The notes under the pieces: model-generated
The model's database searches: none
What the model saw: only the letters and a program-made list of their open reading frames with translations
Told to the model about the DNA's origin: nothing
Shown here: positions 25,610 to 34,790 of the stretch, one piece after another
Layout of the letters: the number at the start of each line of letters is the position of its first letter
Numbering within the stretch: position 1 is the stretch's first letter
Source: Alphaproteobacteria bacterium
GTDB taxonomy: Bacteria; Pseudomonadota; Alphaproteobacteria; Ferrovibrionales; Ferrovibrionaceae
Assembly (NCBI GenBank): GCA_017307375.1
Contig: JAFKFH010000005.1
Coordinates: forward strand, 496,001 to 560,000
DNA length: 64,000 nt
Direction: 5' to 3'
Position numbers and translations under genes: made by a program

Positions 25610-28309
25610 ATGCGTCTGGTCAAGCCGCTCCGCCTCGGCCTCGTCAAGCGCTCGCTGCTGTGGGGCGGACGTACGCTGCTGTCGTTCGGCCTGATCACCG
25701 CGTTTCCGCTGGCCAGCCCGCGCCGGATCATGAAGGAAGGCGAGATGTGGGAGGCCATCGCCCCCGCGCTCGGCGACCAGGTGCTCGACTCCGGCGAACC
25801 GAAGCGGCGCGGCGAGGTCGTGGTGTTCGGTCACTACTTCGCGCCCGGCGACAAGCCGGTGCTGCAGCATGGCGTGCGCGTCGCCCTGGGGCCGGTCGAC
25901 AAGTCGATCCGCGTCACCGGCCACCGCGAATGGGCAACCGATGAGCAGGGCCGCGTCGTCCCGACCTCGCCCGAGCCGTTCACCAGCCTGCCGATCGACT
26001 GGAAATATGCGTTCGGCGGACCGGGCTTTCCCGCCAACCCGGGCGGACGGGGCTACTGGCCGGAAGATACGCGCAGCGCCGATGCGCGCTACCCGCTGCC
26101 GTTGCTGGAATATCCGGCCGACGTATTGACCAGCCCCGACGCCGTGATCGCGCCGGCGGGGCTGGGCCCGCGCGATATCATGCTGCCTGCGCGCCAGCAA
26201 TATGCCGGCACCTACGACCGCTACTGGGCCGACAACCATGCGCCGGGCCTGGCGCAGGATGCGACGCTCGATCTGTTCCAGGTTGCCGCGACCGACCAGC
26301 AGTTCCAGGGCTTCATCGGCGGACGCGAGCCGTTCACCGTCGAGAACATGCACCCCGAGCAGCCGATCCAAAGCGGCCAATTGCCCGGCGTGCGCGCCCG
26401 GGCCTTCGTCCGCCGCACCGAAGCGCCCGAAAAGCTCGAGGAGTTGCCGCTCGCCACCGACAGCGCGATCCTGTTTCCCGGTATCGGCCTCGGCCTGCTG
26501 ATCCACCGCGGCAGTCTCTGGGTTTCGGCCTTCGATCATCCTGAGATCGACCTGTTCATGGCCGGATTCGAGTGGCAGGAACATGCGCCCCGGCCGCAGA
26601 GCTATTACGAGGCCGATCTCGTCCGCCGGCTCGACCCGGTCGAAGGCCTGCCGCTCGGCCTCGACTATCTCTCGCTCAGCCCGGAAGGCTGGGTCGAACC
26701 GCCGTCGGAAAAGGCGACGTGGTTCAAGGTGATGCAGCCGCGTTCGTTCGTCGTGCCGCCATCGCTGCAGGCCAAGATCGACGAAGGCAAGGCCATGCTG
26801 GCCAAGATGATCCCGCCCGACAAGGTCGAGGCCTTCGCCAAGGCTCACGTCCCGAAGGATGACGGACCGACGCTTGCGGCTCTCCGGGCCGAGCTGGCCG
26901 CGTTCGACGCGTCCAAGCAGGCTGGGCTGAAGAACCCGCTGCTGGTCAAGCCGCAGATGGACCGCATCAAGGCGCTGACCCGTCAGGTCGTCGACGAACG
27001 TGTCGGCGCCACCGAGGATCGCATCCGTACCGTCATGGCCCGAAAGGGCATGGACTACGATGCGTTGAAGGCCGCCGCCGCCGCCAAGCCGGTAATGACG
27101 CCGCAGCAGGTGATGGCGCAATCCGATGCGGCGCTCGACCGCGCGGCCGCGGGCGCGCCGCCGGCAGCGCGCGAGAAGATCCTGGCGGCCAAGGTCGGCC
27201 AGCATGCCGGGCTGGTCACCCAGGCCATGAGCGATCTGGCCGCGCTGACGGCCAGGGGCAAGGCCGCGATCGGCCATGCGATGCCGGCGCCGCCGCCGGT
27301 GGCCCCGGCCGAGGCGGCACGGCGTGCGGCCGGCGCCCAGGCGCTGCTCGCTCAGGGCGGCGATGCGACCCGCGGCGAATTCGCGGGCCTCGACCTCTCC
27401 GGATTCAATTTTGCCGGTCGCGATCTCACCGAGGCCGACTTCGCCGCCAGCATCCTGGTGGGGGCCGACTTCTCGGGCGCGGACCTGACACGCGTGAACT
27501 TCGCCGGGGCGGACCTTACGGACGCGCGGATGACCGGGGCGAAACTGCAGGAAACCAACCTCGGCAAGACCCGGCTGGATCGCACGGATTTCGGCAATGC
27601 CGGGATCTTCAAGGCCACGTTCTCGGAGGCCGAGGGAAGCGACACCGTCTTTGCCGGCGCCGGGATCGAGGGGGTGACGGCGATAAAGCCGCGCCTGTTC
27701 AGGCCTTCGTTCATGGGCGCGAAGCTCAAGGAAGTGAACTTCCTCGACGCCGAACTCGACGAAGCCAACTTCGATCAGGCCAATCTGGAAAAGCTGGTGT
27801 TGCTGAACAGCCGGGCCGATCGTGCCAGCTTTCGCGGCGCCCTCCTGGTTCGGCCGACGATGGTCAAGAGCACGTTGCAGGGGGCCGATTTCTCCCGCGC
27901 CTCGATCGAGCGCCTGTCGACCGCGGGCGGCGTCGACCTGCGCGACAGCCGCTTCGACCACGCCCGCATGCCGGCCGCAAGCCTGATCGGAGTCGTGCTT
28001 ACCGGCACCAGCTGGACGGCGACGAACGCCGCCGGCGCCCTGTTCAACAATGCCGACCTGCGCATGGCCAATTTCCATTGCGCGTTGCTGCGCGGCGCCC
28101 TGCTGATGCGCGCCAATCTGGTCGAGGCACGGTTCGACGGTAGCGACTGTGCCGATGCCTCGTTCATTCGCGCAGACATGCGCTGGGCCTCGCTGCGGCA
28201 GACCAGCCTCTATGGCGCCGACCTCACCGATGCCCGCCTCGACGACGCCGTCATCGACGGCGGCATGATCGACAACACCCTGCTGGCCGGACGGAACTTC
28301 CCATCATGA
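25610..28309 (+). CDS. Cassette 1 DUF2169 adaptor with pentapeptide-repeat C-terminus (D1)
   Basis: DUF2169 proteins act as T6SS adaptors; in Agrobacterium tumefaciens one (Atu3641) is needed to load effector Tde2 on its VgrG. The 899-residue product has the DUF2169 domain at about residues 15-320, with EGEMWEAIAPALGD, PVLQHGVRVALGPVDKSIRV, AGTYDRYWADNHAPG and WVSAFDHPEIDLF. A helical, Ala-rich middle region follows (~380-580), then a pentapeptide-repeat beta helix from about 590 to the end (AxLxx units such as ADFSGADLTRVNFAGADLT). It shares this order with D2-D5. The stop overlaps the next gene by four bases. Cargo is not known; A1, B1 and C1 are the obvious candidates. Confidence 0.93.
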   Translation: MRLVKPLRLGLVKRSLLWGGRTLLSFGLITAFPLASPRRIMKEGEMWEAIAPALGDQVLDSGEPKRRGEVVVFGHYFAPGDKPVLQHGVRVALGPVDKSIRVTGHREWATDEQGRVVPTSPEPFTSLPIDWKYAFGGPGFPANPGGRGYWPEDTRSADARYPLPLLEYPADVLTSPDAVIAPAGLGPRDIMLPARQQYAGTYDRYWADNHAPGLAQDATLDLFQVAATDQQFQGFIGGREPFTVENMHPEQPIQSGQLPGVRARAFVRRTEAPEKLEELPLATDSAILFPGIGLGLLIHRGSLWVSAFDHPEIDLFMAGFEWQEHAPRPQSYYEADLVRRLDPVEGLPLGLDYLSLSPEGWVEPPSEKATWFKVMQPRSFVVPPSLQAKIDEGKAMLAKMIPPDKVEAFAKAHVPKDDGPTLAALRAELAAFDASKQAGLKNPLLVKPQMDRIKALTRQVVDERVGATEDRIRTVMARKGMDYDALKAAAAAKPVMTPQQVMAQSDAALDRAAAGAPPAAREKILAAKVGQHAGLVTQAMSDLAALTARGKAAIGHAMPAPPPVAPAEAARRAAGAQALLAQGGDATRGEFAGLDLSGFNFAGRDLTEADFAASILVGADFSGADLTRVNFAGADLTDARMTGAKLQETNLGKTRLDRTDFGNAGIFKATFSEAEGSDTVFAGAGIEGVTAIKPRLFRPSFMGAKLKEVNFLDAELDEANFDQANLEKLVLLNSRADRASFRGALLVRPTMVKSTLQGADFSRASIERLSTAGGVDLRDSRFDHARMPAASLIGVVLTGTSWTATNAAGALFNNADLRMANFHCALLRGALLMRANLVEARFDGSDCADASFIRADMRWASLRQTSLYGADLTDARLDDAVIDGGMIDNTLLAGRNFPS

Positions 28310-29457
28310 CCACGCGAATGAACCGCGAAGAGTTGCTCGGCGAACTCAAGGCCATGCAGATGCTGGAAGGCGTCGACATGTCCGGCATGGACCTGCGGGG
28401 TCTGCCGCTGGCCGAGCATATCCTGATGAACTGCGACTTCACCGGCGCCAATCTCGCCGGTGTCGACCTGTCGGCGTGCCACCTGCACAACGGCAAGTTC
28501 GGCGATGCCGAGATGAGCGGCGTCGACCTCACCTGTGCGATGGCCATCGACGCCGATTTCGCCGGCGCCAGGATGGCGGGTGTCGTGCTGCGCGGCTTCC
28601 AGGGCATCAAGTGCCGCTTCCCCGGGGTCGATCTGTCCGACGCCTTCTTCGAGGACAACCAGCTTTCCGATGCCGACATGACCGGCGTGCGCTGGCCGGC
28701 GAACGTCAAGCGATTCCTCAGCGCCGGGTTGCTGATGGACGGCGGCAGCGCCCGGGGCACGATGTTCGAGCGGTCGCTGTTCACCAAGCCGGTGCTGGGC
28801 AGTTTCGACCTGTCGGACGCGACGCTGTCGCAGTCGGGCATGATGGAGGCCGACTTCACCGGCGTGAACCTCGACGGCACGCGCTTCGACCGGGCGCTGA
28901 TGCTGAATGCCGACCTGTCGAACCGCGATTTTTCGGGCCGCGATTTCACGATGACCCAGTTCATCGGCGCCAAGCTCGCCAATACCCGGTTTACCGGCAC
29001 CAAGCTCGACAAGTGCAATTTCACCAAGGCCGATCTGACCGGCGCCGACATGAGCCGCGCCCAGGCACCGATGTCGAGCTTCGTCGAGGCCATCCTCGTC
29101 GGGACGCGGCTCGACGGCGCCCTGCTCGACTACGCCAACTTCGGCCAGGCGCAACTGACCCAGGCGAGCCTCGCCACCACCAGCATGGTCGGGGCGGGCC
29201 TCGTCGCCGCCAAGCTCGACGGGACGCGCATCTCGAACGCGGCGATGTCCTATGCGGATCTCAGCCATGCCGACATGACCGCCTCGACCCTGTCGGGCTG
29301 CGACCTGCGCTATTCGATCTGGCATCGGGTCAAACGCGACGACACTACCCGGATCTCGGATTGCGACATGGGCGGCGCCCGGGGTGACGATGAGCGACGT
29401 GCGATGGCCGAGGATTGGCTGATCAACCAGAAGCTGGGACAGGAAGTACCGCGCTAG
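28306..29457 (+). CDS. Stand-alone pentapeptide-repeat protein
   Basis: This 383-residue protein is almost wholly built of pentapeptide repeats (for example CDFTGANLAGVDLSACHL and FTKADLTGADMSRAQ), with a short N-terminal helix (EELLGELKAMQMLEG) and a charged C-terminal helix (DDERRAMAEDWLINQKLG). A non-repeat interruption lies near residues 130-155. It overlaps D1 by four bases, so it is coupled to cassette 1 only; no other cassette has it. Pentapeptide proteins fold as right-handed quadrilateral beta helices and often act as binding surfaces. DUF2169 and pentapeptide genes are often adjacent in T6SS loci. A gyrase-protection role would be unexpected here. Confidence 0.9.
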   Translation: MTTRMNREELLGELKAMQMLEGVDMSGMDLRGLPLAEHILMNCDFTGANLAGVDLSACHLHNGKFGDAEMSGVDLTCAMAIDADFAGARMAGVVLRGFQGIKCRFPGVDLSDAFFEDNQLSDADMTGVRWPANVKRFLSAGLLMDGGSARGTMFERSLFTKPVLGSFDLSDATLSQSGMMEADFTGVNLDGTRFDRALMLNADLSNRDFSGRDFTMTQFIGAKLANTRFTGTKLDKCNFTKADLTGADMSRAQAPMSSFVEAILVGTRLDGALLDYANFGQAQLTQASLATTSMVGAGLVAAKLDGTRISNAAMSYADLSHADMTASTLSGCDLRYSIWHRVKRDDTTRISDCDMGGARGDDERRAMAEDWLINQKLGQEVPR

Positions 29458-29497
29458 CGCACGATCCCGCCGGGGGGCGGTTGCAGGGAGGGAGACG

Positions 29498-29983
29498 ATG
29501 GGCAACGTGGACGACGCCTATACGGGCAACGACGATGTCGGCGGCGCGCAGCAGAGCGGCATCGGCGAATTCTGGGCCATCGCCACGGCCCAGACGAAGT
29601 TCTGGAAAGCACCGCGGACCACAACCGCCTTCTATGCCGCGGCGACCCAGTTGATCCAGGCTGGCGTCTCGACCACGGGATACATCGAGAACACGTCCGT
29701 TACCGTCGGCCTCAGCGGCATACAGTGCAAGCTGAAGACGCCGGAAGTCGTCACCTTCGACCTGATCCCGGGCAGCGCCGTAACGCTCAATCATGGCGCA
29801 AAGTGGCAGATGACCGCGAACAAGGCCTTCCTGGTCGGCACGCATGTACAGGCGAACAGCGCGCTTAAGGTCAAGGAACTGATCAGCCAGTGCCACGCGG
29901 CCATGTCCAAGGCCAAGGACACCGTGACCGCCATCGACGACGGTTCGGTTTCCGCCGTCATCGGCGAAGCGTTGCGCGCCTGA
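29498..29983 (+). CDS. Cassette 2 small protein A2 (family A, unknown)
   Basis: This 161-residue protein is the nearest relative of A1. Shared blocks include GNVDDAYTGNDDVG at the start, EFWAIATAQTKFW, TGYIENTSVTVGLSGI and a PGSAVTL...TANKAFLVG segment. The C-terminal helix (KELISQCHAAMSKAKDTV) matches the A1 helix. It lacks the 12-residue polar extension of A1. A strong purine-rich ribosome-binding site (AGGGAGGGAG) precedes the ATG after a 40-bp gap from the pentapeptide gene. It has no signal peptide. Confidence 0.85.
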   Translation: MGNVDDAYTGNDDVGGAQQSGIGEFWAIATAQTKFWKAPRTTTAFYAAATQLIQAGVSTTGYIENTSVTVGLSGIQCKLKTPEVVTFDLIPGSAVTLNHGAKWQMTANKAFLVGTHVQANSALKVKELISQCHAAMSKAKDTVTAIDDGSVSAVIGEALRA

Positions 29984-29996
29984 AGGACGTACTGCG

Positions 29997-30434
29997 ATGA
30001 GCGATGCTGGCGGAACCGACACGACGACCATCGATATCAGCCGCGACGACAGTTTCGAGGCCTTCTGGGACAGCGCCTATGCCGAATTCGGCTACGCCTA
30101 TACCCGGGTCGATCTGATGACCGGATATGAGGGCCAGGTGCTGCTGGCCGCCGCCTTCTCGACATCGGCCGTCGGCCTGCAGGTCGAAAGCGCCGTCGGG
30201 GCGGTCGAAATCACCGCCGACGCAGGTAGCAGCCTGACCTTCAACGGCCAGACATGCCGGTTCGAGGCAGCGACGCTGTTGGCCGACTGCAATGATGCGC
30301 ATGCCGCGTTGCAGCTGGTGGAGGCGGAAGTCACCACGATGAAAAACCAGCTCACCAGCCTCGAATCTACCGTCGATCATCTCGAAAGCGGCGGCTTCTG
30401 GCTGAACGGCATGGCGATGATGGCAAGGCTATGA
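29997..30434 (+). CDS. Cassette 2 small protein B2 (family B, unknown)
   Basis: This 145-residue protein aligns along its length with B1: DISRDDSFEAFWDSAYAEFG at the start, GYEGQVLLAAAFSTSAVGLQ in the strand-rich middle, and the end STVDHLESGGFWLNGMAMM. The helical part (AHAALQLVEAEVTTMKNQL) occupies about residues 95-125. It follows A2 by 13 bases and precedes C2 by 16 bases. Function unknown. Confidence 0.85.
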   Translation: MSDAGGTDTTTIDISRDDSFEAFWDSAYAEFGYAYTRVDLMTGYEGQVLLAAAFSTSAVGLQVESAVGAVEITADAGSSLTFNGQTCRFEAATLLADCNDAHAALQLVEAEVTTMKNQLTSLESTVDHLESGGFWLNGMAMMARL

Positions 30435-30450
30435 GGCGGAGCGTCGCGTC

Positions 30451-30870
30451 ATGACCGTCACCTACACGCTCGAGAAGCCGACCACCGGCATGACGTTCTT
30501 CACCGATACCTCGTTCCTGGTGAAACTGGATGCGACCGCATCGAGCTTTCTGGCCCGGACGACGGGAAAGCTTGAATTTGCCGGGGAATTGAACGCGACG
30601 CTCGCCGGCGCCACGCTCAATCTGAATGCGCCGGCCGTGGTCGCGATCAAGGCGGTCGTCGCCGCCGAGTTCAAATGGCACAATAACCACTTCGTCAGCG
30701 GCCATACCCTGGCCGCGGCCGAGGCCGCGACGCTGGCCAGCGCAATGCAGCAGACCCAAACCTGCTTGGACAATATCGAGACGGGCCTGACGTCGATCGC
30801 CAGCAAGGTGTCGAACCTTGCCAATCACGAAGCCACGCTCTCGGCGTATACCGTAATGATGGAGGATTGA
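30451..30870 (+). CDS. Cassette 2 small protein C2 (family C, unknown)
   Basis: This 139-residue protein has the family C signature TYTLEKPTTGMTFFTDTSFL at its start, then TASSFLARTTGKLEFAGELN, which matches C1 almost position by position. It has a helical C-terminal third (ATLASAMQQTQTCLDNIETGL) and ends LANHEATLSAYTVMMED, like C1 (LNNHADTVRLYGALMEA). It lies seven bases upstream of D2. Function unknown. Confidence 0.85.
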   Translation: MTVTYTLEKPTTGMTFFTDTSFLVKLDATASSFLARTTGKLEFAGELNATLAGATLNLNAPAVVAIKAVVAAEFKWHNNHFVSGHTLAAAEAATLASAMQQTQTCLDNIETGLTSIASKVSNLANHEATLSAYTVMMED

Positions 30871-30877
30871 TCCCTCC

Positions 30878-33571
30878 ATGAAGCTGGTCAAGCCACAACG
30901 CCTCGGCGTCCTCAAGCGCTCGCTCCTGTGGGGCGGTCGCACGCTGTTGTCGATCGGCGTCGTGACGGCCTTCCCCCTCGCAGAACCCCGCCGGATCATG
31001 AAGGAAGGCGAGATGTGGGAGGCCATTGCCCCCGCCCTGGGCGATCAGGTTCTCGATACCGGCGAACCGAAGGCCCGCGGCGAGGTTCTGGCCTTCGGTC
31101 ATTATTTCGCCCCCGGCGGCAAGCCCGTGCTGCAGCATGGGGTGCGGCTGGCCCTGGGACCGGTTGACAAGTCGATCAGGGTCACCGGGCGTCGCGAATG
31201 GGCGACCGATGCCGGCGGGCGCGTCGTTCCGACTGCCCCGGAACCACTGACCAGCCTGCCGATCGAGTGGAAATATGCCTTCGGCGGCAAGGACTTCGTT
31301 CCGAACCCGGCAGGAATCGGCTACTGGCCCGTGGATACGCGCAGCACCGATGCACGCTATCCGCTGCCGTTCCTGGAATATCCCGACAATGTCGTCGCCC
31401 ACCCCGACGACATCGTGCCCCCGGCGGGCTTCGGACCCCGCGATCTCATGACGCCGGCGCGCCAGCAGCATGCGGGCACCTATGATCGGTTCTGGGCCGA
31501 CAACCATGCGCCGGGCCTGCCGCAGGACGCCACGCTCGACCTGTTCCAGGCCGCGGCGATCGACCAGCATCTGCCGGGATTCATCGATGGCCGCGAAGCC
31601 TTCGCCGTCGAGAACATGCATCCCGATCTGCCGATACAGGCGGGCACTCTGCCGGGCGTGCGGGCGCGCGCCTTCGTGCGTCGCGTGGGGGCACCGGGCA
31701 CGCTCGAGGAAGTCGCGCTGGCAACGGATACCTGCATCTTCTTTCCTGCCATCGGTCTTGGGGTCCTTATCCATCGCGGCAGCCTGTGGGTCTCGGCCTT
31801 CGACCATCCGGAAATCGACCTGCTGCTCACCGCCTTCGAGTGGCAGGAGCACGAACCGCGTACGCTCGGCTACTACGAGAAGGACCTGGCGCTCCGGCTG
31901 GCGCCCGAAGGGGCGCATCTGGGGCTCGATTACCTGTCGCTCAGCCCGAAGGGCTGGATCGAACCACCATCGGAAAAGGCGGGTTGGTTCAAGGTTCTGA
32001 AACCACGCCCCTTTGCCGTGCCGCCATCGCTGCAGGCCAAGATCGACGAAGCCCAGGCGCAACTGGCGAAGATGGTGCCCGCCGAGCAGATGGCGAGCCT
32101 GGGACCGCCCCCAGAACCGCGGCCCGACGGCCCTGCCATCGCGGCCTTGCGCAGCGAACTCGCCAGCCTGCCGGCAGCGGCCGCCCTGGCGACCCGGGCC
32201 ACCGACATCATGCCGCAGATGGACCGGATCAAGGCGCTGGCGCAGACCGTCGCCGATCGCGCGGTGGCGTCCCTGGAGAGGTACGGCAGGTCCACGATGG
32301 CCGCAAAGGGCCTCGACTACGACCAGATCAAGGCTACGGCAGCGGCCGGTGCGCCGAAATCGCTGCAGGAGGCAATGGACCGGGTCGACGCGCAGATCGA
32401 CAAGGCCCTGGCTAACGCCCCGCCCGCGACGCGCGAGACTTTGCTTAAGGCCAAGCTCGCACCGCACAAGGCCGTCGCCGACGCCGCGACCGCCGACCTC
32501 GCAGCGCTCCAGGCGCATGCAAAATCGGCAATCGGGCATGTCATGCCCGCAGCGCCGCTGCCGTCGCCGGCCGAGGCCGCGCGTCGGACGGCCGAGGCGG
32601 CCACCCTGCTGCAGACCGGCGGGTCGGCCTTGCGCGCGAATTTCTCGGGCCTCGACCTCTCGGGCTTCGACTTCGGCGGCCGCGATCTCAGCGAAGCCGA
32701 TTTTGCCCGATGCCGCCTGATCGGTGCGAAGTTCACCGGGGCCAACCTGTATCGGACCAATTTTGCGGCGAGCGACCTGACCGAAGCCCGGTTCGACGGC
32801 GCGGCGCTGACCGAGACCAATCTCGGCTGCGCCCGCCTCGACCGCACCGACTTCACCGGAGCGGCGCTTGCCAAGGCGACACTGAGCGAGGCGGAAGGCG
32901 AGGCCACCGTGTTTGCCGCCGCGACGCTGGATGGCGTTGCGGCGATGAAGGTGAAGCTCGCGGCGCCGTCGTTTGCCGGCGCCACGCTGAACAAGGTCAA
33001 GTTCCTCGATGCCGAGCTCGATGATGCCATCTTCGACGAGGCGACGATCAATCGGGTCCTTCTGCTCAATTGCCGCGCCAACCGCGCCTCGTTTCGCGGC
33101 GCGGCCATGGTTCGCCCGACGATCGTCAAATCGGTACTGCACGGGGCTGACTTCAGCGGCGCGACGATCGAGCGGCTGTCGACCGCCAGCGGCGTCGATC
33201 TGACCCACGCCTGCTTCGATCGGACGAAGATGCCCGCCGCCAACCTGATCGGTGCCGAACTGAGCGGTTCGTCCTGGGTCGCGGCCAACGCCGCAGGGGC
33301 ACTTTTTGCCCAGGCACGGCTGCGCGACGCCGTCTTCGACTGCGCGCTGCTGCAGGGCGCCCTGCTGATGCGCAGCGACCTCGGCTGCGCCCAGTTCGAC
33401 GGCAGCGACTGTGGTGGAGCCAGCTTCATCAAGGCCGACTTGCGCAGGAGTTCGCTGCGCCGGGTCAGCCTGTATGGTGCCGACCTGACCGACGCGCTTC
33501 TGGACGAGGCGGTCATCGACGGCGCGCTGATCGACAAGACCGTGCTTGCGGGCCGGAATTTTCCGGCGTGA
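30878..33571 (+). CDS. Cassette 2 DUF2169 adaptor with pentapeptide-repeat C-terminus (D2)
   Basis: This 897-residue paralogue of D1 has the same three-part order: DUF2169 (residues ~15-320, with EGEMWEAIAPALGDQVLDTG and FDHPEIDLLL), an Ala-rich helical middle (~380-580) and a pentapeptide beta helix (~585-897; ANLYRTNFAASDLTEARFD). It is most like D1 in the N-terminal region (RRIMKEGEMWEAI) and in the final MIDNTLLAGRNFP-type ending (here LIDKTVLAGRNFP). It ends the first run of accessory genes; a 103-bp gap with a hairpin follows. Confidence 0.93.
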   Translation: MKLVKPQRLGVLKRSLLWGGRTLLSIGVVTAFPLAEPRRIMKEGEMWEAIAPALGDQVLDTGEPKARGEVLAFGHYFAPGGKPVLQHGVRLALGPVDKSIRVTGRREWATDAGGRVVPTAPEPLTSLPIEWKYAFGGKDFVPNPAGIGYWPVDTRSTDARYPLPFLEYPDNVVAHPDDIVPPAGFGPRDLMTPARQQHAGTYDRFWADNHAPGLPQDATLDLFQAAAIDQHLPGFIDGREAFAVENMHPDLPIQAGTLPGVRARAFVRRVGAPGTLEEVALATDTCIFFPAIGLGVLIHRGSLWVSAFDHPEIDLLLTAFEWQEHEPRTLGYYEKDLALRLAPEGAHLGLDYLSLSPKGWIEPPSEKAGWFKVLKPRPFAVPPSLQAKIDEAQAQLAKMVPAEQMASLGPPPEPRPDGPAIAALRSELASLPAAAALATRATDIMPQMDRIKALAQTVADRAVASLERYGRSTMAAKGLDYDQIKATAAAGAPKSLQEAMDRVDAQIDKALANAPPATRETLLKAKLAPHKAVADAATADLAALQAHAKSAIGHVMPAAPLPSPAEAARRTAEAATLLQTGGSALRANFSGLDLSGFDFGGRDLSEADFARCRLIGAKFTGANLYRTNFAASDLTEARFDGAALTETNLGCARLDRTDFTGAALAKATLSEAEGEATVFAAATLDGVAAMKVKLAAPSFAGATLNKVKFLDAELDDAIFDEATINRVLLLNCRANRASFRGAAMVRPTIVKSVLHGADFSGATIERLSTASGVDLTHACFDRTKMPAANLIGAELSGSSWVAANAAGALFAQARLRDAVFDCALLQGALLMRSDLGCAQFDGSDCGGASFIKADLRRSSLRRVSLYGADLTDALLDEAVIDGALIDKTVLAGRNFPA

Positions 33572-33674
33572 CCGTTCTGTGCGTTCCGTCGCTTTCCGGT
33601 GGCAGCGCGCGGTATAGCTTGGGGCAAAGTTCAGCGGCGGGGCGTGCCCCGCCACCGAGACAGGAGATGGCAAG
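33572..33674 (+). terminator. Hairpin-containing gap between D2 and the DUF3540 gene
   Basis: This 103-bp gap contains a perfect 8-bp inverted repeat GGCGGGGC/GCCCCGCC (33636-33643 and 33646-33653) with a GT loop. The stretch GCGCGGTATAGCTTGGGG just before it is AT-richer than its surroundings and could be part of a promoter. It marks a likely end or partial end of the vgrG-cassette 1-cassette 2 transcript. The next gene has its own AGGAG ribosome-binding site. Confidence 0.45.
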
Positions 33675-34358
33675 ATGACGACCGAGAGCCTGCAGCACGC
33701 GCCGTTTGCCCAGACCTACGCCGCATCTCCCGCGCCGGCGGCCGCCGCGCTGGTTGAAGGGGTGGTCAGAACGGTCGCCCCGGTCTGGCTGATCGATATC
33801 GGCGACGGCGACTGCTCGGCGGTACCGGCGGCATCCTGCCTGGTCCGTCCGGAACCCGGCGACAAGGTGCTGCTCTGCCGGGTCGGCGCCGACCGCGGCT
33901 ATATCCTCGCCGTGCTGGAGCGCGCCGCCGCCGCCACCCCGGTCACCGTCGCAGCGCCGGACGGGCTGACGTTCGAGGCCGATCGCGGCGACGTCTCGGT
34001 CCGTGCCGGCGGCGCCGTCACGCTGGTCGGCACCGAGGCCACGACGATAGCCACGGCGCAACTGACCGTGCGGGCCGCCACGGCCACGATGATCGCCGAG
34101 GAGGCGCTGGCCGATGCCGAGCGGCTTACCGCACGAACCGGGCGGCTGACCCTGGTGGCCGAGCGGGTCGACCAGATGGTCGACCACCTCACCGCCCGCT
34201 TCAACCACGTGCTGCGCCTGGTCACCGGCGTCGACCGCACCCAGGCCACCACGATCGCCCACGAGGCGCGCGAGGAGTTGAGCCTGCGTGGCCAGCGCGC
34301 CTTCATCAGCGCCCGCGAAGACGTTCGCGTCGACGGCGAACGCATCCATCTCGCCTGA
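33675..34358 (+). CDS. DUF3540 spike-like protein
   Basis: DUF3540 proteins are found in T6SS loci together with DUF2169 and DUF4150 genes. The 227-residue product starts with a ~25-residue leader, then a small beta barrel (residues ~27-85, ALVEGVVRTVAPVWLIDI and GDKVLLCRVGADRGYILAVL) that looks like an OB fold. A repetitive beta region follows (~90-135, GDVSVRAGGAVTLVGTEATT), then a helix (~140-185) and more strands to the end (REDVRVDGERIHLA). This order (OB fold, beta helix) is that of the VgrG tip, so it may be a short trimeric spike extension. It directly precedes the PAAR-like gene. The family assignment is from memory of its pattern. Confidence 0.85.
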   Translation: MTTESLQHAPFAQTYAASPAPAAAALVEGVVRTVAPVWLIDIGDGDCSAVPAASCLVRPEPGDKVLLCRVGADRGYILAVLERAAAATPVTVAAPDGLTFEADRGDVSVRAGGAVTLVGTEATTIATAQLTVRAATATMIAEEALADAERLTARTGRLTLVAERVDQMVDHLTARFNHVLRLVTGVDRTQATTIAHEAREELSLRGQRAFISAREDVRVDGERIHLA

Positions 34359-34375
34359 CCCAAGGGGGAACCGCC

Positions 34376-34777
34376 ATGGTCTTCTGCAACACGCAAATGA
34401 TGGGCATGAACTTCGCCTTCCCCGACGTCTGCCTGACGCCGGTCCCGCCCGTCATCGTCCCGATCCCCTACCCCAACATCTCGATGAACCCGACGGCGAT
34501 GCCGTTCGTGCCGAACGTGTTCTATTCCTGTGGCCCCGCTCAGAACATGATCCGCAACGTCGTGCCGTCGATGGGCGACAATACCGGCGTCAACCTGGGC
34601 GTCGCGTCGGGCATGGAGATGGGACCGACGCGCAACCTGATGGGCAGCTTCACCATCCTGGTCGGCGGTGCCCCGCAGACCAAGATGCTCGACGTCACCG
34701 GCCAGAACGGCATGTCGCCGAACGCCGTCGGCGCGACCCTGGTGCCAAGCCAGGTCCGCGTCCTGAATCTCGCCTGA
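34376..34777 (+). CDS. DUF4150 PAAR-like spike-tip protein
   Basis: DUF4150 is a PAAR-like family that caps VgrG-type spikes. The 133-residue product has the typical proline-rich start (DVCLTPVPPVIVPIPYPNI), then NVFYSCGPAQNM, and the SGMEMGPTRNLMGSFTILVGG block followed by AQ/PQTKMLDVTGQN. These correspond to the strands and loops of the PAAR-like cone. It has no C-terminal toxin extension, so it is a bare tip. It is the only PAAR-type gene seen in the window and serves either all five cassettes or only the downstream ones. Confidence 0.92.
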   Translation: MVFCNTQMMGMNFAFPDVCLTPVPPVIVPIPYPNISMNPTAMPFVPNVFYSCGPAQNMIRNVVPSMGDNTGVNLGVASGMEMGPTRNLMGSFTILVGGAPQTKMLDVTGQNGMSPNAVGATLVPSQVRVLNLA

Positions 34778-34790
34778 GGCAGAGGCCGCC

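Noticed and set aside
25541-28078. Long minus-strand frames opposite D genes (also 30695-33673 and 35996-38725)
   Set aside because: They mirror the pentapeptide and DUF2169 coding sequence in every cassette and have no independent start signals or domains.
28306-29457. Qnr-like gyrase-protection role for the pentapeptide protein
   Set aside because: Context is a T6SS adaptor operon and the protein is coupled to D1; pentapeptide repeats alone do not imply gyrase binding.
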